Shown here one piece after another: positions 33,030-44,649 of a DNA stretch of 64,000 nucleotides; within the stretch, counting starts at the first letter, position 1, and every line of letters starts with the position of its first letter. A program made the position numbers and the translations under genes. The stretch comes from Tigriopus japonicus (lineage: Eukaryota; Arthropoda; Copepoda; Harpacticoida; Harpacticidae): assembly GCA_010645155.1 (NCBI GenBank), contig CM021319.1, positions 2,539,072-2,603,071 on the forward strand, read 5' to 3'. The notes beneath the pieces were generated by a model. The model had not been told where the DNA came from, did no database searches, and saw nothing but the letters and a program-made list of their open reading frames with translations.

Positions 33030-34084
33030 GTTCCATTTGATCGCACACCTCAAATTCCTTTTTTTAGAACATCTGTCCAAATAAAGCCAATGCCAACGAA
33101 CCTCAGCTTAATCACAATAAAATTATCATCTTTCAGGCTTTGTCAGTTATAGATTCTATGATTTATAGGTCAGAAGAAAGAATATCCGGGCAATCCTAGT
33201 CCAAACAAGCGGTCTCGCCCGGATCCCCCTCCAGAAGTGCCTGAGAAGCATGGACCTGAATGGAATCGTATGATCTTGGTTCGCTTAGACTGGGACGACA
33301 ATGAGAATCCATGCCATATCCTTAATCGATCGGCCAGTTTTTGTCAATCGCAATCGCAATGGGAATACATTATACAAAGTCCTTCTTCGACGACTTGTGT
33401 GGTCAAATTCGGTGGGATAGAGATCACCAGGGCTACGGGTTCTACGAAAAATGAGGCTCGAGATGAGGCCACCCGTCAAGCAGTGGATCTCATGGCCCAG
33501 AAAAGTTTCACGATCCGTGTCCGAAACCGAATTTGCTCCGATGGAAAAGCCGTGGATTTGACTGACCTAGAAAACAACTCAAACGAGAAATCTGGCATTG
33601 TCAAAGAGAATATCGGACATAAGTTGCTCAAGTTGATGGGTTGGAGTGGGGGAGGGTTGGGCAAAGATGGATCGGGTATCGCTGAGCCCATAACCGCGGC
33701 TAGTATGAATCATGGCGAAGGGTTTGGAGCTCAATCGGCATCAAAACAGTTCAAGAAACGTATTCAAGCTATTATTGAAGATTTTGCCAAGAGCAATAGC
33801 CCTTACGATCTGGTATTCACGACGGGGTTCACCAACGACCAACGCAAAGAAATGCATCAGTAAGTGATCAACCAATGTCGAGTGAAAATTGGCTTTCATC
33901 CACGAATCGTCCTTTCAGGATCGCCCGAAGAATGGGATTGAAAAGCAAAAGTTTGGGCAAAGATGCCGATAGATTTTTGACCATCTCCAAAAAGTTCAGT
34001 TGTCAAGATATCGTGCGGGAATTGGTTGCCAAAGGGGGGCAAACTGACAAGTACACCCTAACGCCTCCATCCAACCCTTCCTAA
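32636..34084 (+). CDS. XTBD-dsRBD-G-patch-R3H protein (NKRF/CDKN2AIP family)
   Basis: Exons are 32636-32802, 32870-about 32946, 33169-33859 and 33919-34084 (366 aa with this join). Exons 1-2 encode an XRN2-binding XTBD (HHWALRRKFMVQNM, ANIEFMGCRYPKETMDLV). Exon 3 gives a basic linker (PNKRSRP), a dsRBD-like domain (CVVKFGGIEITRATGSTKNEA) and a G-patch (IGHKLLKLMGWSGGGLGKDG). Exon 4 gives an R3H-type end (RRMGLKSKSLGKDADRFL). The order fits NKRF, a nucleolar partner of the 5'-3' exonuclease XRN2 in RNA processing. The exon 2-3 join is uncertain: phase requires a G/GT donor, and the candidate at 32947 is a weak GTCGAC (alternative GTGTGG at 32914). If exon 2 is read through it stops at 33029 instead. 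Confidence 0.75.
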
Positions 34085-34274
34085 TCACTTCATTATGGCA
34101 AGTTGAAGACAATGTCGAATACTTTTATTTATTCTCAGTTCATGAACAACGATGGTTACGTATGTACTTATTACGGGTGAATACTGATCAGTAGGAGAAG
34201 CAAAGACGTTGAAGCAATTTGACGATATCACAGTGTTTATAGCGAGAGGCATGATTGAATGAGCCAGGATGGGT

Positions 34275-36574
34275 TCAAACAGAGGTCTCGGAGTTGATTC
34301 TCAAGACGAATCGATTTGAGCTTGGATCGATTATTTCCTCAGACATGTAAAAATGCGGTAATCGTTGGATTTGGCACATCAAGGACACCTCGCCTTGACG
34401 CAATTGAAACGAGACTCCGGGCTCAAGCTCTCGATAGAGGGACTTTTCACAAACTAGTGACCATCTTTGGAGTTCCCGGGAAGACTCTTTGTCACTCTGA
34501 GGGGTAAAGACGGCAAAATTGTTAGTCTTAAGCGAGGGAACCTTACAAGGTTTTTTTTCCCTTTTACCTGTAAAACGGGCGATGTGACCAGATATCGCTC
34601 CAGGAAAGCCCGGGGTGACAAATCGTAAGATAAGCAAGTGGACAAGTGTTGCAGAATGGATTCCATGGTATGTCTAGGTTGTTGTCGGGTGGCTCGCAAG
34701 TATTTCTGGAGCGGTCGAGCTAAAGTTGGGAAAATGGCTTGAGCCGCATCATACGGTTCCATCGGGGATTTTTCTCCTAAAAAAAGATTAATTAACGTTT
34801 TGACTCTACATGCGGGTACATTGATGATAAGTATTTGAATTACCACTCTGGTTTGGTCTGATTCGTCTGATGTGAGTAAAGGCTTCCTCGGCAGCCCCAA
34901 CTAATCTGGCCTTTCGTTTCTCCACTTTGCGGTTATGCTCGTATTCCTCCATCAATCGGTCTTGATGATGACCTCGTTTCGAGGCCACACTCACCACGGT
35001 AGAATTACAATCCTTGACATAAAGTTGATATCTTAATCTTAGATCAATTGTAATTTACTTTTGAGGAAGTCTTACGTTAACGTTGGTCCCAGCGCCATCC
35101 ACATCGTAGACCTTGACAGACTTGCGATTTCTTGAGCCTTGATTGTTCAAAATGCGATCGAGAAATGGGTTATAGAGCGAGAACTCTGTGTAATACTTGT
35201 CCAACACCCAAGAAGCTGCTCTTTGAATGGACATCTGGCCAATGAGAAATCCTTTAGATTCGCCATCGGGAGATCGGAGGATCTTGATGTAGTATCGCGG
35301 TTCTTGGTGGCGCATCTCCATAAGTAGGATAGCCAAATAGTGCACAAATAAAAGGGCGTCCATGAGATTCAGTGCAAATTGGACAAGGCCTTTGTAATGG
35401 ACCACTTCCTTCTCCGAGTAGACATGATGAAGATAGAACAGCCAAAACGAGACAAGGAACACTACAATGAGCAAGCAAACGAGGGTTCGGAATATCCGGA
35501 TTCGGGGCAAGGTAGCTCTTGATTGTCGAGCGAACATGGCCCAACTTCCGGCGGCCAAGACAAATATCTTGAAAGCCAAGGATACGAGCATCCCGTCGCA
35601 TTCAACCCCACAATAGAGTTGTTGCTCCCGAAGATCCAAGATGCCAAAAGATGGCAGCGACACCATCAGGATTGGACTAAGAAGCGCTAAGAATGAGATC
35701 AAGGTCACAAAAGCGGTCATGAAATATCGCTGACAACGAAGGCCTTTTCCTCCAGAGTCCATTTTCCATTTGTCCATGGATTCGCCGCCTTGAGCATAAT
35801 CCAAATCGGAGGCATTCGTTACTGCTGTTGCGGTTTCTCCCCAATTGTCGTCCTAGATATATTAAAAAATAAAAAATAATTTCAATTGAGTACAAATAGA
35901 GTTTTTGGGGTTACTCACCTGGGGAAGAATTTGAACTTCGATCACTTCTTGTAACTCATCCGAGTCCGCATTTGTTTCTCTCGTTGCATTTAACCGATTG
36001 CTATCGTTGATCGAGGACATAACACTGAAATATTGTAGAACAAAATGCTAGAACTCCAACTTCCAATAACTCCAATGTTTCAAAATAAAACCATTTCTTT
36101 GGTTTTTAGGAAAATGATTATTCCCAAATGTTCGATCTAGCACGTGGTGTTAGCTTATAATTTCATTAAAACGTACAAAATGTATTGATACGGTTAAGTT
36201 TTTTAACGGTAAATTTCTTATCGGAGTAAATGTCCTTTTCGACACTTTAAATAGGTCATATTTATTAATTACCTGTGATCCTGTGAGTAACCGAGATTGG
36301 TCAATCCCAGATCAGATTGCATAAGCATATCTTGTTCATTTCTGAAATGGTTGAGCTCGTTCATGGAGGCTTCCCGAATGAGTCCGGCATGATTCAAAGT
36401 GGGCGCGATTCGCTCGGATTTCTTCTTTCTGGCCATGGCCGATGTTGGAGCCGGAACAAATCCGTGAGTCAGGCTTCCGTTCGACGAATTGGCTCCGTGC
36501 ACCCCCGAATCCGGGGAACCTTTCTTAGGGATGATACGGTCCGTATCCATAACCACGGCTCCCAAGATTGGCAT
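34275..36574 (-). CDS. Vang: Van Gogh / Strabismus planar cell polarity protein
   Basis: Six exons join in phase: 36574-36273, 36024-35919, 35852-35076, 35012-34844, 34776-34568 and 34496-34275, giving 594 aa. The N-terminus is variable; an ATG at 36547 (MDTDR) is an alternative start. The core has DDNWGE, four TM helices ([19 protein letters not shown] onward), [35 protein letters not shown] and [14 protein letters not shown]. The cytoplasmic part contains [33 protein letters not shown] and MESILQHL. The C-terminus ETSV is the family's PDZ ligand. Van Gogh works with Prickle, Frizzled, Flamingo and Dishevelled at the cell membrane to polarise epithelia. All conserved blocks are present and nothing looks broken. 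Confidence 0.95.
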
Positions 36575-37406
36575 CACAAAAACACACGCCTATTTGGGAT
36601 CATTACACTAAAGTTCCACTGAATGCAACAGGTTCACATTTAAGTGATTTATTTTCTATAGCACTGTTGATCTCTATATCAACAGCAGAAAACCTTTCAG
36701 CTCGTAAAAAAAAAGTTGGCTTGGGCTTTCAACGGGATCCCCAGGTGGCAGTCGAGAGGTGCCCAGTGGGTTGGTTGGTGGGTTGGTTGGCTGGCTTGAT
36801 CTTCATCATCATCATCTCAAGACAAGGCAGAGCGGAGCGAGAAATTTACCTGGAAACTCTCAGCCCCTCATTGCTCAGGCCAAACCAGACGCTACCAACC
36901 ACCCTCTCCATCTTTCGGGGTACCAAGAACAAACCCTCAACCATCTACCATCTACCGCTCGCTGCCCACTTGCCTGTCTTAGCATTCGCATGTGCTGGTT
37001 TCTTCATCAACCTCGTTAGTGTGCTGCCCTAGACAATCCTTCACAAGTACGCGACCATGGTTTTCCACAGTGGGGTGCTTCAGTCTACCAACTGTAATTT
37101 GCACCACGCTACTATTACCACTACCACGACCACTCGTGTATAACACCGCCAAGGCAGATTTATTCGGCTTGAATGGCGATGAAAGGAAGCTTGCAAATCT
37201 TGGGGTGAACGAGGGATGATGGTTGACCTGCCAATCATCATTGTAATACATCAATGAGTAGCTCTTGGTCATGCGACTATTTGATTGATTGATAGATGGC
37301 TCAAGTGGAAAGCTCTCTGAGCACTAACTACATGCATAACCATTTATTGTACGTCGTAGCACCACCACAATTATTGATTGATTGATAGATAGATGTATTA
37401 TGATTA
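36575..37406. other. Intergenic stretch
   Basis: About 830 bp between Van Gogh and the SLC16-like gene, which both run on the minus strand. The open frames here (36568-37032 on the plus strand, 36979-37272 on the minus strand) have no recognisable domain and look accidental. Short ATTG/ATAG repeats lie near 37280-37395. Confidence 0.5.
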
Positions 37407-39245
37407 TCAAGATGAATGCTCTTGGTTCAATTGTGGGTCCAAGACTTCCTCGATCACGACTTGAATTGCGGCTTGGTATCTGTCCGTTGATTTGATGACA
37501 GTCCATGGAAATATCATAAAGACACCGGCTAATGCAAGGCTGACACTAGCGAGATAAAAGCATGGTTCGTAGGATTCATGAAGATCCACCAAATAGCCTA
37601 AATTTGAATATAGAGCCAGTGAGTTCTTCTTACAATATATTGTGACATGAATGCTTTGTGCCCATTAAAAAAAACACTTCATCCGATATGAAAAAAACAG
37701 CAATTGATTTGGTTCCATGGACTTTTTCACGTCACACAGATCAACTTTTTTCTAAAAAGCAGCTTTCATGAATCTGAACAATAAAAACGCAGAAATGAGA
37801 TGGACCCAAAACTCATGTCACACCGTTCATGTTTCATATTGCGAGTTTGCACCTGCTACAAGTGGACCGCCAAATGAACCCATGGCCTCAAAAAGCAAAA
37901 GAATTCCATAACCCATTGCTAGAGAACGGCGACCCAGTAATCTAATTAAAATGTCTGGAATCATTGGACCGATGCAACCAGAAAAGAAGCCGAAAAGTCC
38001 GCAGCCGATATACACTGGGAACACAAAAAGAACCATCAGAATTAGAACCTCAATAATACGATGTCACGCTTGACTGGTTTTGTGCAGGTTGGCTGAACTT
38101 ACCACAGGTTTGCACTTTGCACACAATTAACAAAACGGCTAGACCTGAAACCACATTACTGAAGATATAAACCAGAACACTGGAGCATGTTTTCCATCGG
38201 CAAATGAAGCCTAAGAGGATTCTGCCCATCAAATTACATATCCCAATGAAGCTGATGATCATGGGGCAATGGTCTTTGGTTATGATCCCGTTTTCGTCCA
38301 CAAAAGCTACCACATGCATCATCACAATGGAAATGCCAAGTAGATAAAAGAGGTTGTTCAAACAAAATAGACCCAAGCAAAATTTCTGTGAAGTGGAAAA
38401 TTGTCGGAACTTTTTCATAGAGGATAGGGAACTATGATTCGTTGGTTCCAAATCCTTCATGAGCAAGCCACAAATAAATAAGATTGAAGAAACCAGTGCA
38501 TTGGCCATCAAAGCCGATCGCCATGTCAAGATTGAGAGGAAATATCTGCAAAGAGGTTCATGAGAAATGTGAAATGCGAAGGGTGACACGTTCTTCAATG
38601 GTCTCTCCTACTCGGTCACAATTGGAAAAAGGATCGTTCCAACCCCAAGTCCGGAAGCTGCCACTCCAATTGGGAACGTGGTGTGACCTTGAAAATACTG
38701 TTCCACTATCACAACCGAAGGTAAAAAGCTGATCCCGATGCCGATTCCAACAACCAGGGAAAATGATACCAATAGGTAATTCAAGCTCGTCGCTAAGGTG
38801 CTGATTAAAAGACCAATTTCTGTTAACAAGCCACCAACGACAACGAGGACGCGACATCCAAAAATTTCAATCAAATAGCCCGAAAGAAAACCTGGAACAA
38901 ATTTTGTTGCGCAAAGTATAATTCATGTCTTTAAAGACTTCTTTGTCCAATATTTTATAACTTAATAGCTTATAAGCAAATTATGTTAAAAATGGACAAA
39001 TAAGATGGACTTCTTAATTAGTAATAGTTGATGTGACTCTGTTTGAAGGTAATGAGAATCAACTTACCATTTATAAAAAGCATGGCATTAAGTAATGAAC
39101 CGAGAATAGCTGTTGAAGCATGAGATTGACCAAACTCTTCCAAAAAGACGGAGTTCCACACTCCTACAGAAAATGCCAGGCCGTACACAACGACATGTGC
39201 ACCAAAACTTAAGACGACCATAAAATGACCGTAATGGAGAGCCAT
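37407..39245 (-). CDS. Monocarboxylate transporter-like protein (SLC16, major facilitator)
   Basis: Five exons join in phase: 39245-39068, 38891-38612, 38545-38103, 38014-37853 and 37597-37407, giving 417 aa. About 12 hydrophobic helices are seen, with loop signatures typical of the family: LIEIFGCRVLVVVGGLL, EQYFQGHTTFPIGVAASGLGVG, YFLSILTWRSALMANA, MGRILLGF and MGYGILLLFEAMGSFGGPLVAGYLVD. SLC16 proteins move monocarboxylates, aromatic amino acids or other small acids across the plasma membrane; the substrate cannot be told here. The start at 39245 is the first ATG after an in-frame stop, yet the usual family motif before TM1 (DGGWGW-like) is not visible. An upstream exon joined at an acceptor near 39270 is therefore possible. 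Full-length family members usually have 430-500 aa. Confidence 0.82.
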
Positions 39246-39798
39246 TTTCAAATTGTCGGGTGTCAATCCAACTTATGTGACAAATGTCGAGACCACAAAT
39301 TGTTCCGTCAATCCCTTGGCTCAAGGTCTAAGGACACAAATGACTGGGGCATTCTCTCACTATCTCTTTATGTTTCTGTCAAAATCGAACCATATGGGCG
39401 TAAAATTATTTATGTTCCTGAGTCCCAGACGGCTCTTTTACCCACTATGAAGATCCCCGCCATGATTTGGGACGGATACAACGAAAGAATGAACAAGTGA
39501 CGTCACACGGTGTGTATTTGAACTCAAGAAGTGCATTTTGAAACACTTTCAAAACCACATTTGAAATGTGAATGCATTGCAGAACAATTATTTGAATTCG
39601 GTTAAATAGGTCACGGGCAAAAACTCTATAATGTTACTTCAAACACACTTAACAACAAAATATTGGAAAATTTACTTAGACTGAAGTCTTGGATGTACAC
39701 TAAGTGCTCTTTTAAAATTTTTCAGATCTATTTTCAACGGCCCTTTTGGTCCGCATTCTCGAAGGATCAAACAAGAAGGTCATTAGATCAAATTAGAC

Positions 39799-40401
39799 TA
39801 GGGCTAAGCAACTGACCCACATGTGGGCCCTAGGATGGGCTTTGGTGCGCCCAGGAGCTATGGGGAAAGTCCAAAATTGTGACCCACGAGACATCCATAG
39901 TGCTGTACTCGTGGGCCCAAAGCTCTTTGATCGTTAATTTGTGGGCCCTTGGACCTACCAACGTCTGTTTGGTGTGGCCCCTAACAGCATGTACAATGTG
40001 GCCCAAAATTGGCTTCACACAGTTTTTCGAATTTTTCTTATATAAAAATTTGAATTTGGCACCTTTTCTTATATGGACTGAACGCGCAAAACAAAGCTGA
40101 ATCAAACGGTGCCAAAAACAACAACATCAAAGCAAGTCCCAAGAAGTTATTCCTCGACAAAGAGGACAACAAATACCCCTTGTTCCACGCCCGATTCATA
40201 AATTCCAATCAGTAAGTAATTACCTCATTAAAAAAATGAGGTTTGATTTATCTTTGTTTTGCGCGTTCAGTCCATATAAAAAAAGGTGCCAAATTCAAAT
40301 TTTTATATAAGAAAATTTCGAAAAACTGTGTGAAGCCAATTTTGGGCGACAATGTAATCAAATTTGGTGGGCCTTGACCCAAAAGTGGTTCCCAAGCCCT
40401 G
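39799..40401. mobile_element. hAT-like non-autonomous element with long inverted arms
   Basis: The right end read inward begins CAGGGCTTGGGAACC, a classic hAT-type terminus. The left end begins TAGGGCTAAGCAAC, an imperfect inverted copy. The 8 bp outside the left end (AATTAGAC, 39791-39798) and right end (ATCTAGAC, 40402-40409) agree at 6 of 8 places, as expected of an aged hAT target duplication. The body has no coding frame and contains two 96-bp inverted arms. Confidence 0.7.
40001..40347. repeat. 96-bp inverted repeat with a 155-bp spacer
   Basis: The left arm 40001-40096 (GCCCAAAATTGGCTTCACAC to GCGCAAAACAAAG) and right arm 40252-40347 are near-perfect reverse complements, with only a few mismatches or one-base length differences in A/T runs. 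The spacer 40097-40251 is unrelated. Such a transcript would fold into a long hairpin. Confidence 0.85.
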
Positions 40402-40409
40402 ATCTAGAC

Positions 40410-41625
40410 AAACAGACGAGTAGATTTTGACAATATTTTATGTAGACGCACCCATAAGACTGTATCATACTTAAAGTGCCCATAAGACTACTTGATAATT
40501 GAATTGAAGAAAATGTTCAAAAATTGTCTTTAAGTATGTTTTAAGTAACCTTATATTGATTTTTTCCCGTGACCTAATTAACAGAATTCACGAACATAAA
40601 TGTATGCACTATTGCATTTACACCTCGAAATTGGTCTCAAAAGTTTTTGGAGTTTAAAAATGACTTCTTGAGCTCAAATATACACCGTGATCACTTTTAA
40701 TTGGAATGGCTGCTAATTAATGATGACCGATGATGAGCTTTAGGTCAAACGTTTATAGAGTGTTTTGTACACCACAACAATTAGTGAGCTACATTCTAAA
40801 GGTTTAAGGCGCGTTTTGCTTCACATTGGAAAGTATTCTTGTCCAGTCACCTTTCGAGGTCCGTTTTCAAGTTGAACAGGAAATGATATACAACCACAGC
40901 GCTAGAAAACAAATGAATATTTAAGTATCAAGAACGTCGACAGAGTACCTTGTCATTAAAAACCTTCTATCGGGTAGATTGAGAGTAAATTGCCGTACTT
41001 GTATTGTATTGTAAGGTTTGGTAAGCCTGTGGCTTATTTAAATCTTTGATTTATATGGCACAAGAACAAAATATACGCTAATTTTGGGGTTCCATGTGGA
41101 GTCAGGGGATGAGGAGTATCGGATCCATGCTTAGATTTGCTTACTTGTTACAATCAAGAGTTTCGTTTTAACATTTCAAGGATTCGAAGTTTCAAGAACA
41201 AAATTCTTGAACAACTGAGGCTAGTTTTTTAAGACGCAAAGATCGATCTTAAGATCGTACTTTAGTACTGTAAGTTCGATCTTGAGATCGATCTTTGCGC
41301 TTGCAGTGCCGTTTCGCCTATGATCCAAACTATTCTAGGCGTGTTTATCAACCCTACTTGCCGATTTCTTGGGTCTAAATTTTATCTCCGATACTTTTAA
41401 GACACTAGATGAAATCTATTTTGAACCCTTTCGAACATGACCGTCAAATCCCAAATATATTTGCAAAGGTTCAACCACACAGCACTTTCGATTGTGTCTA
41501 AAAATAAGAGCAACTGACTTTTTACCAATATCGCTTCTCGTTTTGAAAGAATCTTTATTTTCCCTCTAAAATGTATCATGAGCGAGTCTCCGTATGAAAT
41601 GTGAACGTACGTTTACCGACTTTGT
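40410..41625. other. AT-rich intergenic stretch
   Basis: About 1.2 kb with no recognised gene apart from the 23-bp hairpin. It includes the 3' flank of the unrecognised minus-strand gene that ends at 41626. Confidence 0.45.
41235..41299. repeat. Near-perfect 23-bp hairpin
   Basis: The left arm CGCAAAGATCGATCTTAAGATCG (41235-41257) and right arm 41277-41299 are inverted copies with one mismatch, separated by 19 bases. Each arm has internal GATC palindromes. There is no T run typical of a Pol III terminator. It could be a small fold-back element or the core of a decayed MITE. Confidence 0.75.
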
Positions 41626-43200
41626 TCAGGCAATAAATGTTTTCTGGAGATGGTCGGGCGTGTCTTGCCTTCGTCGGTTTGTCTCGTCAAAGTAGAAAGA
41701 AGGTGCTTTAAATGGGTTTTGATAAGAAGTCTGGATTTCGCTCTTCTCCAAGCTCAACAAAGGCTGAAGGTAATGGGGCAACGTGCTCAACTGAGCTTCC
41801 GTCGGATGGATTCGATTCTCATCTTTCAAGGTTGGCTCGCGGTGCTGGAGTTTGAAGTTGGTGCCCGTGGTAATGGCGGGATTAAGTTGAAGCCACGGCC
41901 GTTGGACCCGCTCATGGCTCCAAAATGTGGCTGCTAATTGTTCATCCCGCGAGAAAGTGCGGTGATCCTTATGATAAGTGGTCTGGTAGTTGTCGCGATC
42001 TTGAAAGGCTGATAAGGCTAGATGCTGGAATACGTAGAAGGAAGACCAAAAGTCGAGCTTGAATCCTAATAAGATGGGACGTTGGGGAGGTGTTGAATTG
42101 TTTCTTACCTGATTATCGTTTACATCCCTGAATTTGAGCTGACGATTGGTTTTCCCAAAAATAGCCTCCTGGTTGTCCATGTTGGAAATGACACGTTGAA
42201 TCGCACTAGGAACATGACGTTGACACATTCGTCCGTCAAAAGAGGCCTTTGGGCGAAAGAAAAGCAACAAGTTTATAGTTAAACAATCGTTCTTTTAGTT
42301 AAATGTCAAGAAAAAACGCAAGCACAATTTTTCTTAACGAGATTGATCCACACAACTTATAAATTATTTCTGTTCCATCGATTTGAGCTCATCTTTTTAA
42401 GATAAGACAAATTTCAAATATTCCCTTTCAAAATTTAGAGATTTCCCTATTATTTTAATTTGTGGTTTTTAAAGATTGCGTTTATAAAATAATTGAGTGA
42501 CCAAAATATGAATTAACTTTCCATGAGAATTTGAATGAGATGTCATAATGGCATCTTTGTGTAATCCCTAATGTCCGAACTTTTTCCGGACTACCCGTTT
42601 AAGGCTAAGAACACCATAACGTCTTATTTTCTTGGTCTAAGAACAAGTTCTTTCACCCCTCTATGATTGCTCAAGTTAGTGCTTGCCAAATCGTGTTTAA
42701 TCAAATCTCGAAAACACTGCAGTTAGATCCCACCTTGGTTTCACTGTTCCAAGCCTCTCGATGATAAGGTAAGGTGCTTCCGGTAAGGTCCCAAGCCCGA
42801 TCGTTGGTTCCGGATAAGAGTCGTAGACTCGAGGGTCGGCTCGCAATTTCACTTCGTCGGTCTCGATACACAACCTTGGGTCCATGAAAATGAGCATAGC
42901 TACTCAAATGAGGGTTTTCTGCCCCACTTGTGTCAAATGAACCCGACCAAAGTCTTCCAGATGGGATAGGATCCTTCGTATCATTGAACACGGCAGACAC
43001 ATTCATAGTGTGTGTCCTCTTGGCCAAGCAACCCTTGGACTGAAAGATGGCTCCTTACACCTCCTTGAAAAATTTTCAAGGGTCTGGAGCTCATTCTCAT
43101 CGATCAAACAGACGAATCCCTCTTGTTTTGTCCTACTTTTCCAGGATATCTTTACACTGGGTACTACTAGAAGTAGGAATAGTGCGGCCCTCTCCAACAT
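41626..43200 (-). CDS. Unrecognised protein, four exons
   Basis: Exons 43039-42734, 42246-42109 and 42024-41626 join in phase 0 throughout. A short first exon, 43200-43156 (MLERAALFLLLVVPS), also fits in phase 0 and would bring the total to 295 aa; otherwise translation may start at MNVSAVFNDTKDP. I do not recognise the family. The protein is hydrophilic, rich in Ser, Arg, Trp, Tyr, His and Gln, with short motifs such as SYAHFHGPKVVY, REAWNSETK and RDNYQTTYHKDH. It has no TM helix beyond the doubtful leader. The Trp/Tyr-rich, loosely patterned make-up recalls small axonemal microtubule-associated proteins, but this is a weak impression and not a call. It lies between the SLC16-like gene and troponin C on the same strand. 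Confidence 0.6.
42247..42733 (-). other. Intron of the unrecognised four-exon gene
   Basis: The donor GTGGGA (43-strand reading at 42733) and the acceptor CGCCCAAAG (42247) bound this 487-bp AT-rich intron. Both flanks are phase 0. Nothing else is seen in it. Confidence 0.6.
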
Positions 43201-43484
43201 TTGTTAAGGGAACTCGAGCAAGAGGGGAAAACTAAGTAAGTGAAAGAGAGAAGAAGAAAGGGGGAAAGATAGGAATTTCCCCTGGACGTATGAAGGGAAT
43301 AGAGTATATTCATTGTTCCACGGTGACCTGTCTTGAATGTTGAATGGTTTTATTCCGCTAAAATATAGAAACAAACATGGTAAAGTGGGTCACTCTTTGA
43401 TCACTGGTTCACAAGTTATTGTCACTGGTCATGGCTTCTAAAATGCATGAAAAAAAAATATTTGTGTAGGGTGGATCGCTTCCA

Positions 43485-44649
43485 CTAGCCCATCATCATT
43501 TCTTGGAACTCTAAAATTGAGAAAAGATCAGGCATTTTAATGAGTTGTTATTGTCGGCCTTGATATTTGCTTACCATCAAAATCCAAGGTTCCCGATCCG
43601 TCTTCGTCCACTTCCTCGACGATTCCATCTAAATCGTCATGGGTGAGTTCTGGATCAATTTCGTGTAGAATCTCTTTGAGGACATCGGTGGTTATGTAGC
43701 CATTGCCTTCTTTGTCGTAGATTCGAAAGGCCTCCTTTAGTTCCTCTCTCATTTGCTCCTCGTCTTCTTCGATCAGGAACTTGGAAGCGACGATGCAAAA
43801 GTTTTGGAAATCAAACTTTCCGCCTTCGTCGGAACTAGTTCCAATTTCGCCGAGGGCCTCATCCAATTGGTTTTTCTATAACAATATCAATCATGAGGCA
43901 TCAACGCGTTAATTCAGATTATCTTGGGTACTTCGTGAGCAGAATAGTGGTACATTTTGATTGACCCAGGTAACCATTAAACAGAACGCGAATCCTTCTT
44001 TTCCAAAGTATGAGGAATGTACTCGTGTGCTACAAATATGTTCTCATCGATGAATAAACGATATACTACTGGCTTCCTTGTTGTCAACAGATGTTGTTGT
44101 TGAAATCTTTTGGAATATAATAAGGGAGTCATAAAGCGGGTTTAATAATTTGTACCCACCTGAATTATTAATTACATACCGTATTTTGGAGTACAAGTTT
44201 AGAGAGCAACAACTCTTGAATCCATGTTTTAGTAACCTAACCTCCATAATCGATACACGAGCATTGGAAAATGTCAATAATCATTATACCAAGCGCAATC
44301 ATAAAGTATTAATGCAATATTTTTGCACTTACTAACCAGTGTATAATTGTAAAAGATGAAATGTGGGAGCCGACATGAAGTACATACTGAACGTTTTTTT
44401 TTACCTGAACGTTAACACCCATCATTTTGAAAATCATCTGCATGGCTGTCCCGCTAATGATCCCAGATTGTTCCTTGTCGAATCCTTCAAAAGCCTTCTT
44501 CAAGGCCTCGATCTGTTCCAAGGCCAATCCTGTGACCTCCTACGGAAATTAAGCAAGCACATGAAAACTTAATTTGATCGTGATACTCAACCACAAATTT
44601 CACGTCTTACAGATATGGATGAGACCACCTCGTCAGTAAGAGTCACCAT
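43485..44649 (-). CDS. TnC: Troponin C
   Basis: Four exons, 44649-44611, 44539-44405, 43875-43575 and 43510-43485, join in phase to give 166 aa. The LKEAFRIYDKEGNGYITTDV and EVDEDGSGTLDF blocks are those of arthropod troponin C, the calcium sensor of the thin filament in muscle. Four EF-hand loops can be placed at residues 34-45, 72-83, 112-123 and 148-159. Only the last has the full set of ligands with Glu at position 12. Loop I ends in Ala, loop III in Val, and loop II starts with Ser and ends with Asn, so this isoform probably binds a single calcium at site IV. A minus-strand AATAAA lies near 43354. Confidence 0.92.

Noticed and set aside
36568..37032. 154-codon frame on the plus strand
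   Set aside because: The composition follows simple repeats (GGTTGG, ATC runs) and no domain, signal or splice partner is visible; it overlaps the 5' end of Van Gogh.
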